From NCBI RefSeq assembly GCF_051401765.1, contig NW_027480423.1, positions 9,300,001-9,364,000 on the forward strand: 64,000 bases of DNA, in the 5' to 3' direction. The first letter of the stretch is position 1; each line of letters begins with the position of its first letter. Below are positions 22,571 to 36,649 of this stretch, in pieces. The stretch is from Calliopsis andreniformis. Lineage: Eukaryota; Arthropoda; Insecta; Hymenoptera; Andrenidae. Made by a program: the position numbers and the translations under genes. The notes under the pieces are model-generated. The model saw only the letters and a list, made by a program, of their open reading frames with translations, had not been told where the DNA came from and searched no databases.

Positions 22571-24160
22571 ACAATATAAATACAACAGCTTTTCCATCGT
22601 ATAAAATGAGTAATTGCAATCAGTGTGAATGTGATGGTCATTTCTACGCTCCGGTCAACCTAGGCTTCAATCTAGGGCGTTGCTCCACCAGATCGAAGAG
22701 ATAGGGCCTTAGAAGACAACGCCCGAAGCATAAAATACAAAATAAATAGAACAGTGTTTCCATCGTATAAAACGTATAATTGCAGCCAGTGTGAAAGTTA
22801 TGGTCATTTCTACGTTCCGTGCAGCCTAGGCTTCAATCTAGGGCGTTGCTCCACCAGATTGAATCGTAATGGCCTAAGAAGTCAACGCCAGGTAGCATAA
22901 AATACAATATAAGTACAACAGTTTTTCCATTGTATAAAACGTATAATTGCAACCAGGATGAACGTTATGGTCATTTCTACGTTCCCGGCCACCTAGGCTT
23001 CACCCTAGGACGTGGCTCCACCATATCGAATAGTTAGGGCCTCAGAAGGCAACGCCAGAAGCATAAAATACAATATAAATGCAACAGTTTTTCCATGGTG
23101 TAAAACGGATAATAACAACCAGTGTGAAAGCTATAGTCATTTCTACGTTCCGTGCAACCTAGGCTTCACTCTAGGGCGTTGGTCCACCAGATCGAATATA
23201 TAGGGCCTCAGAAGTCAACGCCAGAAGCATAAAATACAATATAAATACAACAGTTTTTCCATTGTATAAAACGAATAATTGCAACCAGTATGAACGTTAT
23301 GGTCATTTCTACGTACCGGGCAACCTAGACTTCACCCAAGGATGTGGCTCCACCATATCGAATAGTTACGGGCTTAGAAGTCAACACCCGAAGCATAAAA
23401 TACAATAAAAATACAACAGTTTTTCCGCCATATAACAGGAATAATTGCAAACAGTGTGAAGATAATGGTCATTTCTACGTTCCGTGCAACCTAGGCTTCA
23501 CTCTAGGGCGTTGGTCCACCAGATCGAATAGTTAGGGCCTCAGAAGTCAACGCCCGAGGCATAAAATACAATATAAGTACAACAGTTTTTCCATTGTATA
23601 AAACGTATAATTGCAACCAGTATGAACGTTATGGTCATTTCTACGTTCCGGGCCACCTAGGCTTCACCCTAGGACGTGGCTCCACCATATCGAATAGTTA
23701 GGGCCTAAGAAGTCAACGCCAGAAGCATAAAATGCAATATAAATACAACAGACTTTCCATTATATAAAACGTATAATCGCAACCAGTGTGAAAGTGATGG
23801 TCATTCCTACGTTTCGGGCAGCCTAGGCTTCACTCTAGGGCGTTGCTCAACCAGAAGAATAGATAGGGCCTAAGAAATCAACGCTAGAAGTATAAAATAC
23901 AATATAAATACAACAGATTTTCCATCGTATAAATCGAATAATGGCAACCAGTGTGAAAGTTATGGTCATTTCTACGGTCCGGGCCACCTAGGCTTTACTC
24001 TAGGGCGTTGCTCCGGCAGATCGAATAGTTAGGGCCTCATAAGGCAACGCCCGAGGCATAAAATACAAAATAAATAGAACAGTTTTTCCATTGTATAAAA
24101 CGAATTATTGCAACCAGTGTGAAAGTTATGGTCATTTCTACGTACCGGGCAATCTAGGCT
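22571..24160 (-). repeat. Mosaic satellite between duplications F and E
   Basis: Roughly 9.6 units of reverse satellite with variants shared piecemeal with neighbours: catcgtaatggcc, the hybrid M unit at 23,093, and gtggctccaccatatcg units near 23,020 and 23,345. The hybrid at 23,093 begins with ccatggtgta like M but continues with ctatagtcatttctacg instead of the M block. No gene or unique sequence. Confidence 0.75.
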
Positions 24161-24901
24161 TCACCCTAGGACGTGGCTCCACCATATCGAATAGTTAGGG
24201 CCTAAGAAGTCAACGCCAGAAGCATAAAATACAATATAAATACAACAGCTTTTCCATTATATGAAACGAATAATTGCAACCAGTGTGAATGTAATGGTCA
24301 CTTCTTCGTTTCGGGCAGCCTAGGCTTCACTCTAGGGCGTTGCTCCACCAGAAGAATAGATAGGGCCTAAGAAGTCAACGCTAGAAGCATAAAATACAAT
24401 ATAAATACAACAGATTTTATATCGTATAAATCGAATAATGGCAACCAGTGTGAAAGTTATGGTCATTTCTACGGTCCGGGGCACCTAGGCTTCACTCTAG
24501 GGCGTTGCTCCGACGGATCGAATAGTTAGGGCCTCATAAGGCAACGCCAGAAGCATAAAATACAATATAAATACAACAGTTTTTCCATTGTATAAAACGA
24601 ATAATTGCAACCAGTATGAACGTTATGGTCATTTCTACGTACCGGGCAACCTAGACTTCACCCAAGGATGTGGCTCCACCATATCGAATAGTTAGGGGCT
24701 TAGAAGTCATCACCCGAAGCATAAAATACAATAAAAGTACAACAGTTTTTCCACCGCATAAAACGAATAATTGCAACCAGTGTGAAAGCTATAGTCATTT
24801 CTACGTTCCGTGCAACCTAGGCTTCACTCTTGGGCGTTGTTCCACCAGATCGAATAGTTAGGGCCTATGAAGACAATGACAGAAGCATAAAATACAATAT
24901 A
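24161..24901 (-). repeat. Segmental duplication E, second copy
   Basis: Counterpart of 15,655-16,395, leading directly into duplication G. Confidence 0.85.
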
Positions 24902-24979
24902 AATACAACAGCTTTTCCATCGTGTAAAACGGGTAATTGCAACCAGTGTGAAAGTACTGGTCATTTCTACGTTCCGGGC

Positions 24980-26030
24980 AGCCTAGGCTTCGCTCTAGGG
25001 CGTTGTTCCACTAGTTCGAATAGCTAGGGACTTAGAAGTCAACACCAGAAGCATAAAACACAATCAAAATACAACAGCTTTTCCATCGTATAACAGGATT
25101 AATTGCAACCAGTGTAAAAGTATTGGTCATTTCTATGTTCCGGGCAACCTAGGCTTGACTCTAGGGCGTTGCTCCACCAGATCGAATAGCTACGACCTTA
25201 GAAGTCAACGCCAGAAGCATAAAATACAAAATAAATAGAACAGTCTTTCCATCGTATAAAACGAATAATTGCAGCCAGTATGAAAGTGATGGACATTTCT
25301 ACGTTGCGGGCAGCCTAGGCTTCACTCTAGGGCGTTGCTCCACCAGAAGAATAGATAGGGCCTAAGAAGTCAACGCTAGAAGCATAAAATACAATATAAA
25401 TACAACAGATTTTCCATCGTATAAAATGAATAATTGCAACCAGTGTGAAAGTAATGACCATTTCTACGTTCCGTGCAACCGAGGCTCCTCTCTAGGGCGT
25501 TGCTCCACCAGATCGAATAGTTAGGGCCTAAGAAGTCAACGCCAGAAGCACAAAGTACAATAAAAATGAAACAATTTTTCCATCGTATAGCATTAATAAT
25601 TGAAACCAGTGAGAAAGTAATGGGCATCTCCACGTTCCGTGCAAGCTAGGCTTCACTCTAGGGCGTTGCACCACCTGGTCGAATAGTTACGGCCTTAGAA
25701 AACAACTCCAGACTCATAAAATACAATAAAAACACAACAGTTTTTCCATCGTATAAAAAGAATAATTGCAACCAGTGTGAAAGTAATGTTCATTTCTGCG
25801 TTTCGGGAATCCTAGGCTTCACTCTAGGCCGTCGCTCCACCAGATCGAATAGCTAGGGCCTTAGAAGTCAACGACAGAAGCATAAAATACAACAAAAATC
25901 CAACAGTTTTTCCATCGTATAACAGGAGTAATTGCAACCAGTGTGAAAGTAGTGGCCATTTCTACGTTCCGTGCAACCTAGGCCTCACGCTAGGGCGCTG
26001 CTCCACCAGATCGAATAGTTAGGGCCTCAG
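24980..26030 (-). repeat. Segmental duplication G, second copy
   Basis: Counterpart of 17,740-18,790, with only scattered substitutions visible (for example catgaataattg versus cattaataattg). Confidence 0.88.
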
Positions 26031-26101
26031 AAGTCAACGCCCGAGGCATAAAATACAAAATAAATAGAACAGTTTTTCCATCGTATAAAACGAATAATTG
26101 C

Positions 26102-27012
26102 AATCAGTGTGAATGTAATGGTCATTTCTACGCTCCGGTCAACCTAGGCTTCACTCTAGGGCGTTGCTCCACCAGATCGAAGAGATAGGGCCTTAGAAGA
26201 CAACGCCCGAAGCATAAAATACAAAATAAATAGAACAGTCTTTCCATCGTATAAAACGAATAATTGCAGCCAGTGTGAAAGTTATGGTCATTTCTACGTT
26301 CCGTGCAACGTAGGCTTCAATCTAGGGCGTTGCTCCACCAGATTGAATCGTTATGGCCTAAGAAGTCAACGCCAGAAGCATAAAATACGATATAAGTACA
26401 ACAGTTTTTCCATTGTATAAAACGTATAATGGCAACCAGTATGAACGTTATGGTCATTTCTACGTTCCGGGCCACCTAGGCTTCACCATAGGACGTGGCT
26501 CCACCATATCGAATAGTTAGGGCCTAAGAAGTCAGCGCCAGAAGCATAAAATACAATATAAATACAACACCGTTTCCATTATATAAAACGAATAATTGCA
26601 ACCAGTGTGAATGTGATGGTCACTTCTTCGTTTCGAGCAGCCTAGGCTTCACTCTAGGGCGTTGCTCCACCAGAAGAATAGATAGGGCCTAAGAAGTCAA
26701 CGCTAGAAGCATAAAATACAATATAAATACAACAGATTTTATATCGTATAAATCGAATAATGGCAACCAGTGTGAAAGCTATAGTCATTTCTACGTTCCG
26801 TGCAACCAAGGCTTCACTCTTGGGCGTTGTTCCACCAGATCGAATAGTTAGGGCCTATGAAGACAATGCCAGAAGCATAAAATACAATATAAATACAACA
26901 GCTTTTCCATCGTGTAAAACGGGTAATTGCAACCAGTGTGAAAGTACTGGTCATTTCTACGTTCCGGGCAGCCTAGGCTTCGCTCTAGGGCGTTGTTCCA
27001 CTAGTTCGAATA
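26102..27012 (-). repeat. Segmental duplication H, second copy
   Basis: Counterpart of 19,525-20,435. Beyond it the array changes to the regular 10-mer HOR. Confidence 0.87.
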
Positions 27013-27072
27013 GCTAGGGCCTTAGAAGTCAACGCCCGAAGCATAAAATACAATAAAAATACAACAGTTTTT

Positions 27073-30000
27073 CCATGGTGTAAAACGGATAATAACAACC
27101 AGTGTGAAAGTAATGATCATTTCGACGTTTCGGGCATCCTAGACTTAACTCTGAGGCATTGCTGCACCAGATCGAAGACTTAGGGCCTTAGAAGTCAACG
27201 CCAGAAGCATAAAATACAAAATAAATTCAACAGTTTTTCCATCGTATAAAACGAATAATTGCAACCAGTGTGAAAGCTATAGTCATTTCTACGTTCCGTG
27301 CAACCTAGGCTTCACTCTAGGGCGTTGGTCCACTAGATCGAATAGTTAGGGCCTCAGAAGTCAACGCCCGAGGCATAAAATACAATATAAGTACAACAGT
27401 TTTTCCATTGTATAAAACGAATAATTGCAACCAGTATGAACGTTATGGTCATTTCTACGTACCGAGCAACCTAGACTTCACCCAAGGATGTGGCTACACC
27501 ATATCGAATAATTAGGGGCTCAGAAGTCAACACCCGAAGCATAAAATACAATAAAAATACAACAGTTTTTCCACCGTATAACAGGAATAATTGCAAACAG
27601 TGTGAAGATAATGGTCATTTCTACGTTCCGTGCAACCTAGGCTTCACTCTAGGGCGTTGGTCCGCTAGATCGAATAGTTAGGGCCTCAGAAGTCAACGCC
27701 CGAGGCATAAAATACAATATAAGTACAACAGTTTTTCCATTGTATAAAACGTATAATTGCAACCAGTATGAACGTTATGGTCATTTCTACGTTCCGGGCC
27801 ACCTAGGCTTCACCCTAGGACGTGGCTCCACCATATCGAATAGTTAGGGCCTAAGAAGTCAACGCCAGAAGCATAAAATGCAATATAAATACAACAGACT
27901 TTCCATTATATAAAACGTATAATCGCAACCAGTGTGAAAGTGATGGTCATTTCTACGTTTCGGGCAGCCTAGGCTTCACTCTAGGGCGTTGCTCAACCAG
28001 AAGAATATATAGGGCCTAAGAAGTCAACGCTAGAAGTATAAAATACAATATAAATACAACAGATTTTCCATCGTATAAATCGAATAATGGCAACCAGTGT
28101 GAAAGTTATGGTCATTTCTACCGTCCGGGCCACCTAGGCTTTACTCTAGGGCGTTGCTCCGACAGATCTAATAGTTAGAGCATCATAAGGCAACGCCCGA
28201 GGCATAAAATACAAAATAAATAGAACAGTTTTTCCATGGTATAAAACGAATTATTGCAACCAGTGTGAAAGTTATGGTCATTTCTACGTACCGGGCAATC
28301 TAGGCTTCACCCTAGGACGTGGTTCCACCATATCGAATAGTTAGGGCCTTAGAAGTCAACGCCCGAAGCATAAAATACAATAAAAATACAACAGTTTTTC
28401 CATCGTATAACAGGAATAATTGCAACCAGTGTGAAAGTGATGGTCATTTCTGCGTTCCGGGCATCCTAGGCTTCACTCTAGGGAGTTGGTCCACCAGATC
28501 GAATAGTTAGGGCCTCAGAAGTCAACGCCCGAGGCATAAAATACAAATTAAATAGAACAGTTTTTCGTTTGTATAAAACGAATTATTGCAACCAGTGTGA
28601 AACTTATTGTCATTTCTACGTTCCGTGCAACGTAGGCTTCACTCTAGGGCGTTGCTCCACCAGATCGATTGGGTAGGGCCTTAGAAGTCAACGCCAGAAG
28701 CATAAAGTACAATAAAAATCCAACAGTTTTTCCATGGTGTAAAACGGATAATAACAACCAGTGTGAAAGTAATGATCATTTCGACGTTTCGGGCATCCTA
28801 GACTTAACTCTGAGGCATTGCTGCACCAGATCGAAGACTTAGGGCCTTAGAAGTCAACGCCAGAAGCATAAAATACAAAATAAATTCAACAGTTTTTCCA
28901 TCGTATAAAACGAATAATTGCAACCAGTGTGAAAGCTATAGTCATTTCTACGTTCCGTGCAACCTAGTCTTCACTCTAGGGCGTTGGTACACCAGATCGA
29001 ATATATAGGGCCTAAGAAGTCAACGCCAGAAGCATAAAATACAATATAAATACAACAGTTTTTCCATTGTATAAAACGAATAATTGCAACCAGTATGAAC
29101 GTTATGGTCATTTCTGCGTACCGGGCAACCTAGACTTCACCCAAGGATGTGGCTCCACCATATCGAATAATTAGGGGCTCAGAAGTCAACACCCGAAGCA
29201 TAAAATACAATAAAAATACAACAGTTTTTCCACCGTATAACAGGAATAATTGCAAACAGTGTGAAGATAATGGTCATTTCTACGTTCCGTGCAACCTAGG
29301 CTTCACTCTAGGGCGTTGGTCCACCAGATCGAATAGTTAGGGCCTCAGAAGTCAACGCCCGAGGCATAAAATACAATATAAGTACAACAGTTTTTCCATT
29401 GTATAAAACGTATAATTGCAACCAGTATGAACGTTATGTTCATTTCTACGTTCCGGGCCTCCTAGGCTTCACCCTAGGACGTGGCTCCACCATATCGAAT
29501 AGTTAGGGCCTAAGAAGTCAACGCCAGAAGCATAAATTGCAATATAAATACAACAGACTTTCCATTATATAAAACGTATAATCGCAACCAGTGTGAAAGT
29601 GATGGTCATTTCTACGTTTCGGGCATCCTAGGCTTCACTCTAGGGCGTTGCTCAACCAGAAGAATAGATAGGGCCTAAGAAGTCAACGCTAGAAGTATAA
29701 AATACAATATAAATACAGCAGATTTTCCATCGTATAAATCGAATAATGGCAACCAGTGTGAAAGTTATGGTCATTTCTACGGTCCGGGCCACCTAGGCTT
29801 TACTCTAGGGCGTTGCTCCGACAGATCGAATAGTTAGGGCCTCATAAGGCAACGCCCGAGGCATAAAATACAAAATAAATAGAACAGTTTTTCCTTTGTA
29901 TAAAACGAATTATTGCAACCAGTGTGAAAGTTATGGTCATTTCTACGTACCGGGCAACCTAGGCTTCACCCTAGGACGTGGTTCCACCATATCGAATAGT

Positions 30001-32250
30001 TAGGGCCTTAGAAGTCAACGCCCGAAGCATAAAATACAATAAAAATACAACAGTTTTTGCATCGTATAACAGGAATAATTGCAACCAGTGTGAAAGTGAT
30101 GGTCATTTCTGCGTTCCGGGCATTCTAGGCTTCACTCTAGGGCGTTGGTCCACCAGATCGAATAGTTAGGGCCTCAGAAGTCAACGCCCGAGGCATAAAA
30201 TACAAAATAAATAGAACAGTTTTTCCTTTGTATAATATGAATTATTGCAACCAGTATGAAACTTATGGTCATTTCTACGTTCCGTGCAACGTAGGCTTCA
30301 CTCTAGGGCGTTGCTCGACCAGATCGATTGGGTAGGGCCTTAGAAGTCAACGCCAGAAGCATAAAGTACAATAAAAATCCAACAGTTTTTCCATCGTATA
30401 ACAGGAATAATTGCAACCAATGTGAAAGTGATGGTCTTTTCTACGCTCCGGGCAACCTAGGCTTCACTCTGGGGCGTTGCTCCACCAGATCGAAGAGTTA
30501 GGGCCTTAGAAGACAACGCCCGAAGCATAAAATACAAAATAAATAGAACAGTCTTTCCATCGTATAAAACGAATAATTGCAGCCAGTGTGAAAGTGATGG
30601 ACATTTCTACGTTTCGGGCAGCCTAGGCTTCACTCTAGGGCGTTGCTCCACCAGAAGAATAGATAGGGCCTAAGAAGTCAACGCTGGAAGCATAAAATAT
30701 AAAATAAATACAACAGATTTTCCATCGTATAAAATGAATAATAGCAACCAGTGTGAAAGTTATGGTCATTTCTACGGTCCGGGCCACCTAGGCTTCACTC
30801 TAGGGCGTTGCTCCGCCAGATCGAATAGTTAGGGCCTCAGAAGGCAACGCCAGAAGCATAAAATACAATATAAATGCAACAGTTTTTCCATGGTGTAAAA
30901 CGGATAATAACAACCAGTGTGAAAGTAATGATCATTTCGACGTTTCGGGCATCCTAGACTTAACTCTGAGGCATTGCTGCACCAGATCGAAGACTTAGGG
31001 CCTTAGAAGTCAACGCCAGAAGCATAAAATACAAAATAAATTCAACAGTTTTTCCATCGTATAAAACGAATAATTGCAACCAGTGTGAAAGCTATAGTCA
31101 TTTCTACGTTCCGTGCAACTTAGGCTTCACTCTAGGGCGTTGGTACACCAGATCGAATATATAGGGCCTAAGAAGTCAACGCCAGAAGCATAAAATACAA
31201 TATAAATACAACAGTTTTTCCATTGTATAAAACGAATAATTGCAACCAGTATGAACGTTATGGTCATTTCTACGTACCGAGCAACCTAGACTTCACCCAA
31301 GGATGTGGCTACACCATATCGAATAATTAGGGGCTCAGAAGTCAACACCCGAAGCATAAAATACAATAAAAATACAACAGTTTTTCCACCGTATAACAGG
31401 AATAATTGCAAACAGTGTGAAGATAATGGTCATTTCTACGTTTCGTGCAACCTAGGCTTCACTCTAGGGCGTTGGTCCACCAGATCGAATAGTTAGGGCC
31501 TCAGAAGTCAACGCCCGAGGCATAAAATACAATATAAGTACAACAGTTTTTCCATTGTATAAAACGTATAATTGCAACCAGTATGAACGTTATGGTCATT
31601 TCTACGTTCCGGGCCACCTAGGCTTCACCCTAGGACGTGGCTCCACCATATCGAATAGTTAGGGCCTAAGAAGTCAACGCCAGAAGCATAAAATGCAATA
31701 TAAATACAACAGACTTTCCATTATATAAAACGTATAATCGCAACCAGTGTGAAAGTGATGGTCATTTCTACGTTTCGGGCAGCCTAGGCTTCACTCTAGG
31801 GCCTTGCTCAACCAGAAGAATATATAGGGCCTAAGAAGTCAACGCTAGAAGTATAAAATACAATATAAATACAACAGATTTTCCATCGTATAAATCGAAT
31901 AATGGCAACCAGTGTGAAAGTTATGGTCATTTCTACCGTCCGGGCCACCTAGGCTTTACTCTAGGGCGTTGCTCCGACAGACCGAATAGTTAGAGCCTCA
32001 TAAGGCAACGCCCGAGGCATAAAATACAAAATAAATAGAACAGTTTTTCCATTGTATAAAACGAATTATTGCAACCAGTGTGAAAGTTATGGTCATTTCT
32101 ACGTACCGGGCAACGTAGGCTTCACTCTAGGGCGTTGCTCCACCAGATCGATTGGGTAGGGCCTCAGAAGTCAGCGCACGAGGCATAAAATACAAATTAA
32201 ATAGAACAGTTTTTCGTTTGTATAAAACGAATTATTGCAACCAGTGTAAA
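27073..32250 (-). repeat. 10-mer HOR (1,659 bp), two full copies and a third after a 3-mer insert
   Basis: Anchoring on the M-unit mark ccatggtgta, copies start at 27,073, 28,732 (1,659 bp, 10 units) and 30,888 (2,156 bp, 13 units). In each copy an M unit is followed by an aaattcaacag unit, a ctatagtcatttc unit, an atatatagg or equivalent unit, a gtgtgaagataatgg unit, a gtatgaacgttatg unit, an actttccattatat unit and an aatggcaaccag unit in the same order. The second copy is three units longer at 30,391-30,887. The third degrades after about 32.1 kb. Confidence 0.9.
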
Positions 32251-34299
32251 ACTTATTGTCATTTCTACGTTCCGTGCAACGTAGGCTTCACTCTAGGGCG
32301 TTGCTCCACCAGATCGATTGGGTAGGGCCTTAGATGTCAACGCCAGAAGCATAAAGTACAATAAAAATCCAACAGTTTTTACATCGTATAACAGGAATAA
32401 TTGCAACCAATGTGAGAGTGATGGTCTTTTCTACGCTCCGGGCAACCTAGGCTTCACTCTGGGGCGTTGCTCCACCAGATCGATGAGTTAGGGCCTTAGA
32501 AGACAACGCCCGAAGCATAAAATACAAAATAAATAGAACAGTCTTTCCATCGTATAAAACGAATAATTGCAAGCAGTGTGAATGTAATGGTCATTTCTAC
32601 GTTCCCGGCAGTCTAGGCTTCACTCTAGGGCGTTGCTCCACCAGATCGAGTAGTTAGGGCCTTAGAAGTCAACGCCAGAAGCATAAAATACGATATAAAT
32701 ACAACAGCTTTTCCATCGTATAAGACGAATAATTGCAAGCAGTGTGAAAGTGATGGACATTTCTACGTTTCGGGCAGCCTAGGCTTCACTCTAGGGCGTT
32801 GCTCCACCAGAAGAATAGATAGGGCCTAAGAAGTCAACGCTAGAAGCATAAAATACAATTTAATACAACAGATTTTGTATCGTATAAATCGAATAATGGC
32901 AACCAGTGTGAAAGTTATGGTCATTTCTACGGTCCGGGGCACCTAGGCTTTACTCTGGGGCGTTGCTCCGACAGATCGAATAGTTAGGGCCACATAAGGC
33001 AACGCCCGAGGCATAAAATACAAAATAAATAGAACAGTTTTTCCATTGTATAAAACGAATTATTGCAACCAGTGTGAAAGTTATGGTCATTTCTACATAC
33101 CGGGCAACCTATTCTTCACTCTGGGGCGTTGCTCCACCAGATCGAAGAGTTAGGGCCTTAGAGGACATCGCCCTAAGCATAAAATACAAAATAAATAGAA
33201 CAGTCTTTCCAGTGTATAAAACGAATAATTGCAGCCAGTGTGAAAGTGATGGACATTTCAACGTTTCGGGCAGCCAAGGCTTCACTCTAGGGCGTTGCTC
33301 CACCAGAAGAATAGATAGGGCCTAAGAAGTCAACGCCCGAGTCATAAAATAAAAAATAAATAGAACAGTTTTTCCTTTGTATAAAACGAATTATTGCAAC
33401 CAGTGTGAAACTTATGGTCATTTCTACGTTCCGTGCAACCTAGGCTTCACTCTAAGGCGTTGCTCGACCAGATCGATTGGGTAGGGCCTTAGAAGTCAAC
33501 GCCAGAAGCATAAAGTACAATAAAAATCCAACAGTTATTCCATCGTATAACAGGAATAATTGCAACCAATGTGAAAGTGATGGTCTTTTCTACGTTCCGG
33601 GCAACCTAGGCTTCACTCTGGGGCGTTGCTCCACCAGATCGAAGAGTTAGGGCCTTAGAAGACAACGCCCGAAGCATAAAATACAAAATAGATAGAACAG
33701 TCTTTCCATCGTATAAAACGAATAATTGCAGCCAGTATGAAAGTGATGGACATTTCTACGTTTCGGGCAGCCTAGGCTTCACTCTAGGGCGTTGCTCCAC
33801 CAGAAGAATAGATAGGGCCCAAGAAGTCAACGCTGGAAGCATAAAATACAAAATAAATACAACAGATTTTCCATCGTATAAAATGAATAATAGCAACCAG
33901 TGTGAAAGTTATGGTCATTTCTACGGTCCGGGCCACCTAGGCTTCACTCTAGGGCGTTGCTCCGCCAGATCGAATAGTTAGATCCTCAGAAGGCAACGCC
34001 AGAAGCATAAAATACAATATAAATGCAACAGTTTTTCCATGGTGTAAAACGGATAATAACAACCAGTGTGAAAGTAATGATCATTTCGACGTTTCGGGCA
34101 TCCTAGGCTTAACTCTGAGGCATTGCTGCACCAGATCGAAGACTTAGGGCCTTAGAAGTCAACGCCAGAAGCATAAATTACAAAATAAATTCAACAGTTT
34201 TTCCATCGCATAAAACGAATAATTGCAACCAGTGTGAAAGCTATAGTCATTTCTACGTTCCGTGCAACCTAGGCTTCACTCTAGGGCGTTGGTCCACCA

Positions 34300-34664
34300 G
34301 ATGGAATATATAGGGCCTAAGAAGTCAACGCCAGAAGCTTAAAATACAATACAAATACAACAGTTTTTCTATTGTATAAAACGAATAACTGCAACCCGTA
34401 TGAACGTTATGGTCATTTCTGCGTACCGGGCAACCTAGGCTTCACCCTAGGGCGTTGCTCCGCCAGATCGAATAGTTAGGGCCTCAGAAGGCAACGCCAC
34501 AAGCATAAAATACAATAAAAATACAACAGCTTTTCCACCGTATAACAGGAATAATTGCAAACAGTGTGAAGGTAATGGTCAGTTCTACGTTCCGTGCAAC
34601 CTAGGCTTCACTCTAGGGCGTTGGTCCACCAGATCGAATAGTTAAGGCCTCAGAAGTCAACGCC
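34300..34664 (-). repeat. Long-range duplicate J, first copy (partner about 56,851-57,215)
   Basis: About two units matching at an offset near 22,551 bp, with shared tttttctattgtataa, gcaacccgtatgaacg and gcttttccaccgtataac. Segments I and J are adjacent here but separated and in the opposite order at 55.7-57.2 kb, so one locus was rearranged after copying. Confidence 0.8.
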
Positions 34665-35358
34665 CGAGGCATAAAATACAAAATAAATAGAACAGTTTTT
34701 CCTTTGTATAAAACGAATTATTGCAACCAGTGTGAAACGTATGGTCATTTCTACGTGCCGTGCAACCTAGGCTTCACTCTAGGGCGTTGCTCGACCAGAT
34801 CGAATGGGTAGGGCCTTAGAAGTCAACGCCAGAAGCATAAAGTACAATAAAAATCCAACAGTTTTTCCATCGTATAACAGGAATAATTGCAACCAATGTG
34901 AAAGTGATGGTCATTTCTACGTTCCGGGCAACCTAGGCTTCACTCTAGGGCGTTGGTCCACCTGATCGAATAGGTACGACCTTAGAAGTCAACACCAGGA
35001 GCAAAAAATACAATATAAATACAACAGCTTTTCCATCGCATAAAATCAATAATTGCAATCAATGTGAATGTAATGGACATTTCTACGCTCCGGTCAACCT
35101 AGTCTTCACTCTAGGGCGTTGCTCCACCAGATCGAAGAGTTAGGGCCTTAGAAGACAACGCCCGAAGCATAAAATACAAAATAAATAGAACAGTCTTTCC
35201 ATCGTATAAAACGAATAATTCCAGCCAGTGTGAAAGTTATGGTCATTTCTACGTTCCGTGGAACCTTGGCTTCAATCTAGGACGTTGCTCCACCAGATCG
35301 AATAGTTATGGCCTAAGAAGTCAACGCCAGAAGCATAAAATACAATATAAATAGAACA
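34665..35358 (-). repeat. Long-range duplicate I, first copy (partner 55,723-56,416)
   Basis: About four units matching at offset 21,058 bp (127 units). Shared private steps include gtgaaacgtatggtc, ctgatcgaataggtacg, gcaaaaaatacaat, ataaaatcaataattgc and caacctagtcttcac. These occur only in these two places as far as I could see. Confidence 0.85.
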
Positions 35359-36649
35359 GTTTTTCCATTGCATAAAACGAATAATTGCAACCAGTATGAG
35401 CGTTATGGTCATTTCTACGTTCCCCGCCACGTAGGCTTCACCATAGGACGCGGCTCCACCATATCGAATAGTTAGGGCCTAAGAAGTCAACGCCAGAAGC
35501 ATAAAATACAAAATAAATTCAACAGTTTTTCCATCGTATAAAACGAATAATTGCAACCAGTGTGAAAGTGATGGTCATTTCTACGTCTCGGGCTGCCTAG
35601 GCTTCACTCTAGGGCGTTGCTCCACCAGAAGAATAGATAGGGCCTAAGAAGTCAACGCTAGAAGCATAAAATACAATATAAGTACAACAGATTTTCCATC
35701 GTATAAAATGAATAATAGCAACCAGTGTGAAAGTTATGATCATTTCTACGGTTCGGGCGACCTAGACTACACTCTAGGGTGTTGCTCCGCCAGATCGAAT
35801 AGTTAGGGCCTCAGAAGGCAACGCCAGAAGCATAAAATACAATATAAATACAACAGTTTTTCCATGGTGTAAAACGGATAATAACAACCAGTGTGAGAGT
35901 AATGATCATTTCGACGTTTCGGGCATACCAGACTTAACTCTGAGGCATTGCTGCACCAGAGTGAAGACTTAGGGCCTTAGAAGTCAACGCCAGAAGCATA
36001 AAATACAAAATAAATTCAACAGTTTTTCCATCGTATAATACGAATAATTGCAACCAGTGTGAAAGTTATAGTCATTTCTACGTTCCGTGCAACATAGGCT
36101 TCACTCTAGGACGTGGCTCCACCATATCGAATAGTTAGGGCCTAAGAAGTCAACGCCAGAAGCATAAAATACAAAATAAATTCAACAGTTTTTCCATCGT
36201 ATAAACGGAATAATTGCAACTAGTGTGAAAGTGATGGTCATTTCTACGTCTCGGGCAGCCTAGGCTTCACTCTAGGGCGTTGCTCCACCAGAAGAATAGA
36301 TAGGGCCTAAGAAGTCAACCCCAGAAGCATAAAATACAAAACAAATTCAACAGTTTTTCCATCGTATAAAACGAATAATTGCATCCAGTGTGAAAGTAAT
36401 GGTCATTTCTACGTTTCGGGCAGCCTAGGCTTCACTCTCGGGCGTTGCTCAACCAGAAGAATAGATAGGGCCTAAGAAGTCAACGCTAGAAGTATAAAAT
36501 ACAATATAAATACAACAGATTTTCCATCGTATAAATCGAATAATGGCAACCAGTGTGAAAGTTATGGTCATTTCTACGGTCCGGGACACCTTGGCTTTAC
36601 TCTAGGGCGTTGCTCCACCAGAAGAATAGATAGGGCCTAAGAAGTCAAC

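Larger units (their letters stand above)
32251..36649 (-). repeat. Mosaic satellite region with several local rearrangements
   Basis: About 26 units drawn from the variants seen on either side, with M units at 34,037 and 35,862 (1,825 bp apart, 11 units) but no long uninterrupted copy. 34,300-35,358 has partners more than 21 kb away, listed separately. No gene and no unique sequence. Confidence 0.75.

Noticed and set aside
23344..23535. 63-codon frame with Cys-rich core (NNCxQCExxGHFYVP) found about 20 times in the right arm
   Set aside because: It looks like a conserved small Cys protein, but it starts at GTG, covers just over one monomer, and its conservation is that of the satellite DNA. 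The opposite strand carries equally conserved frames.
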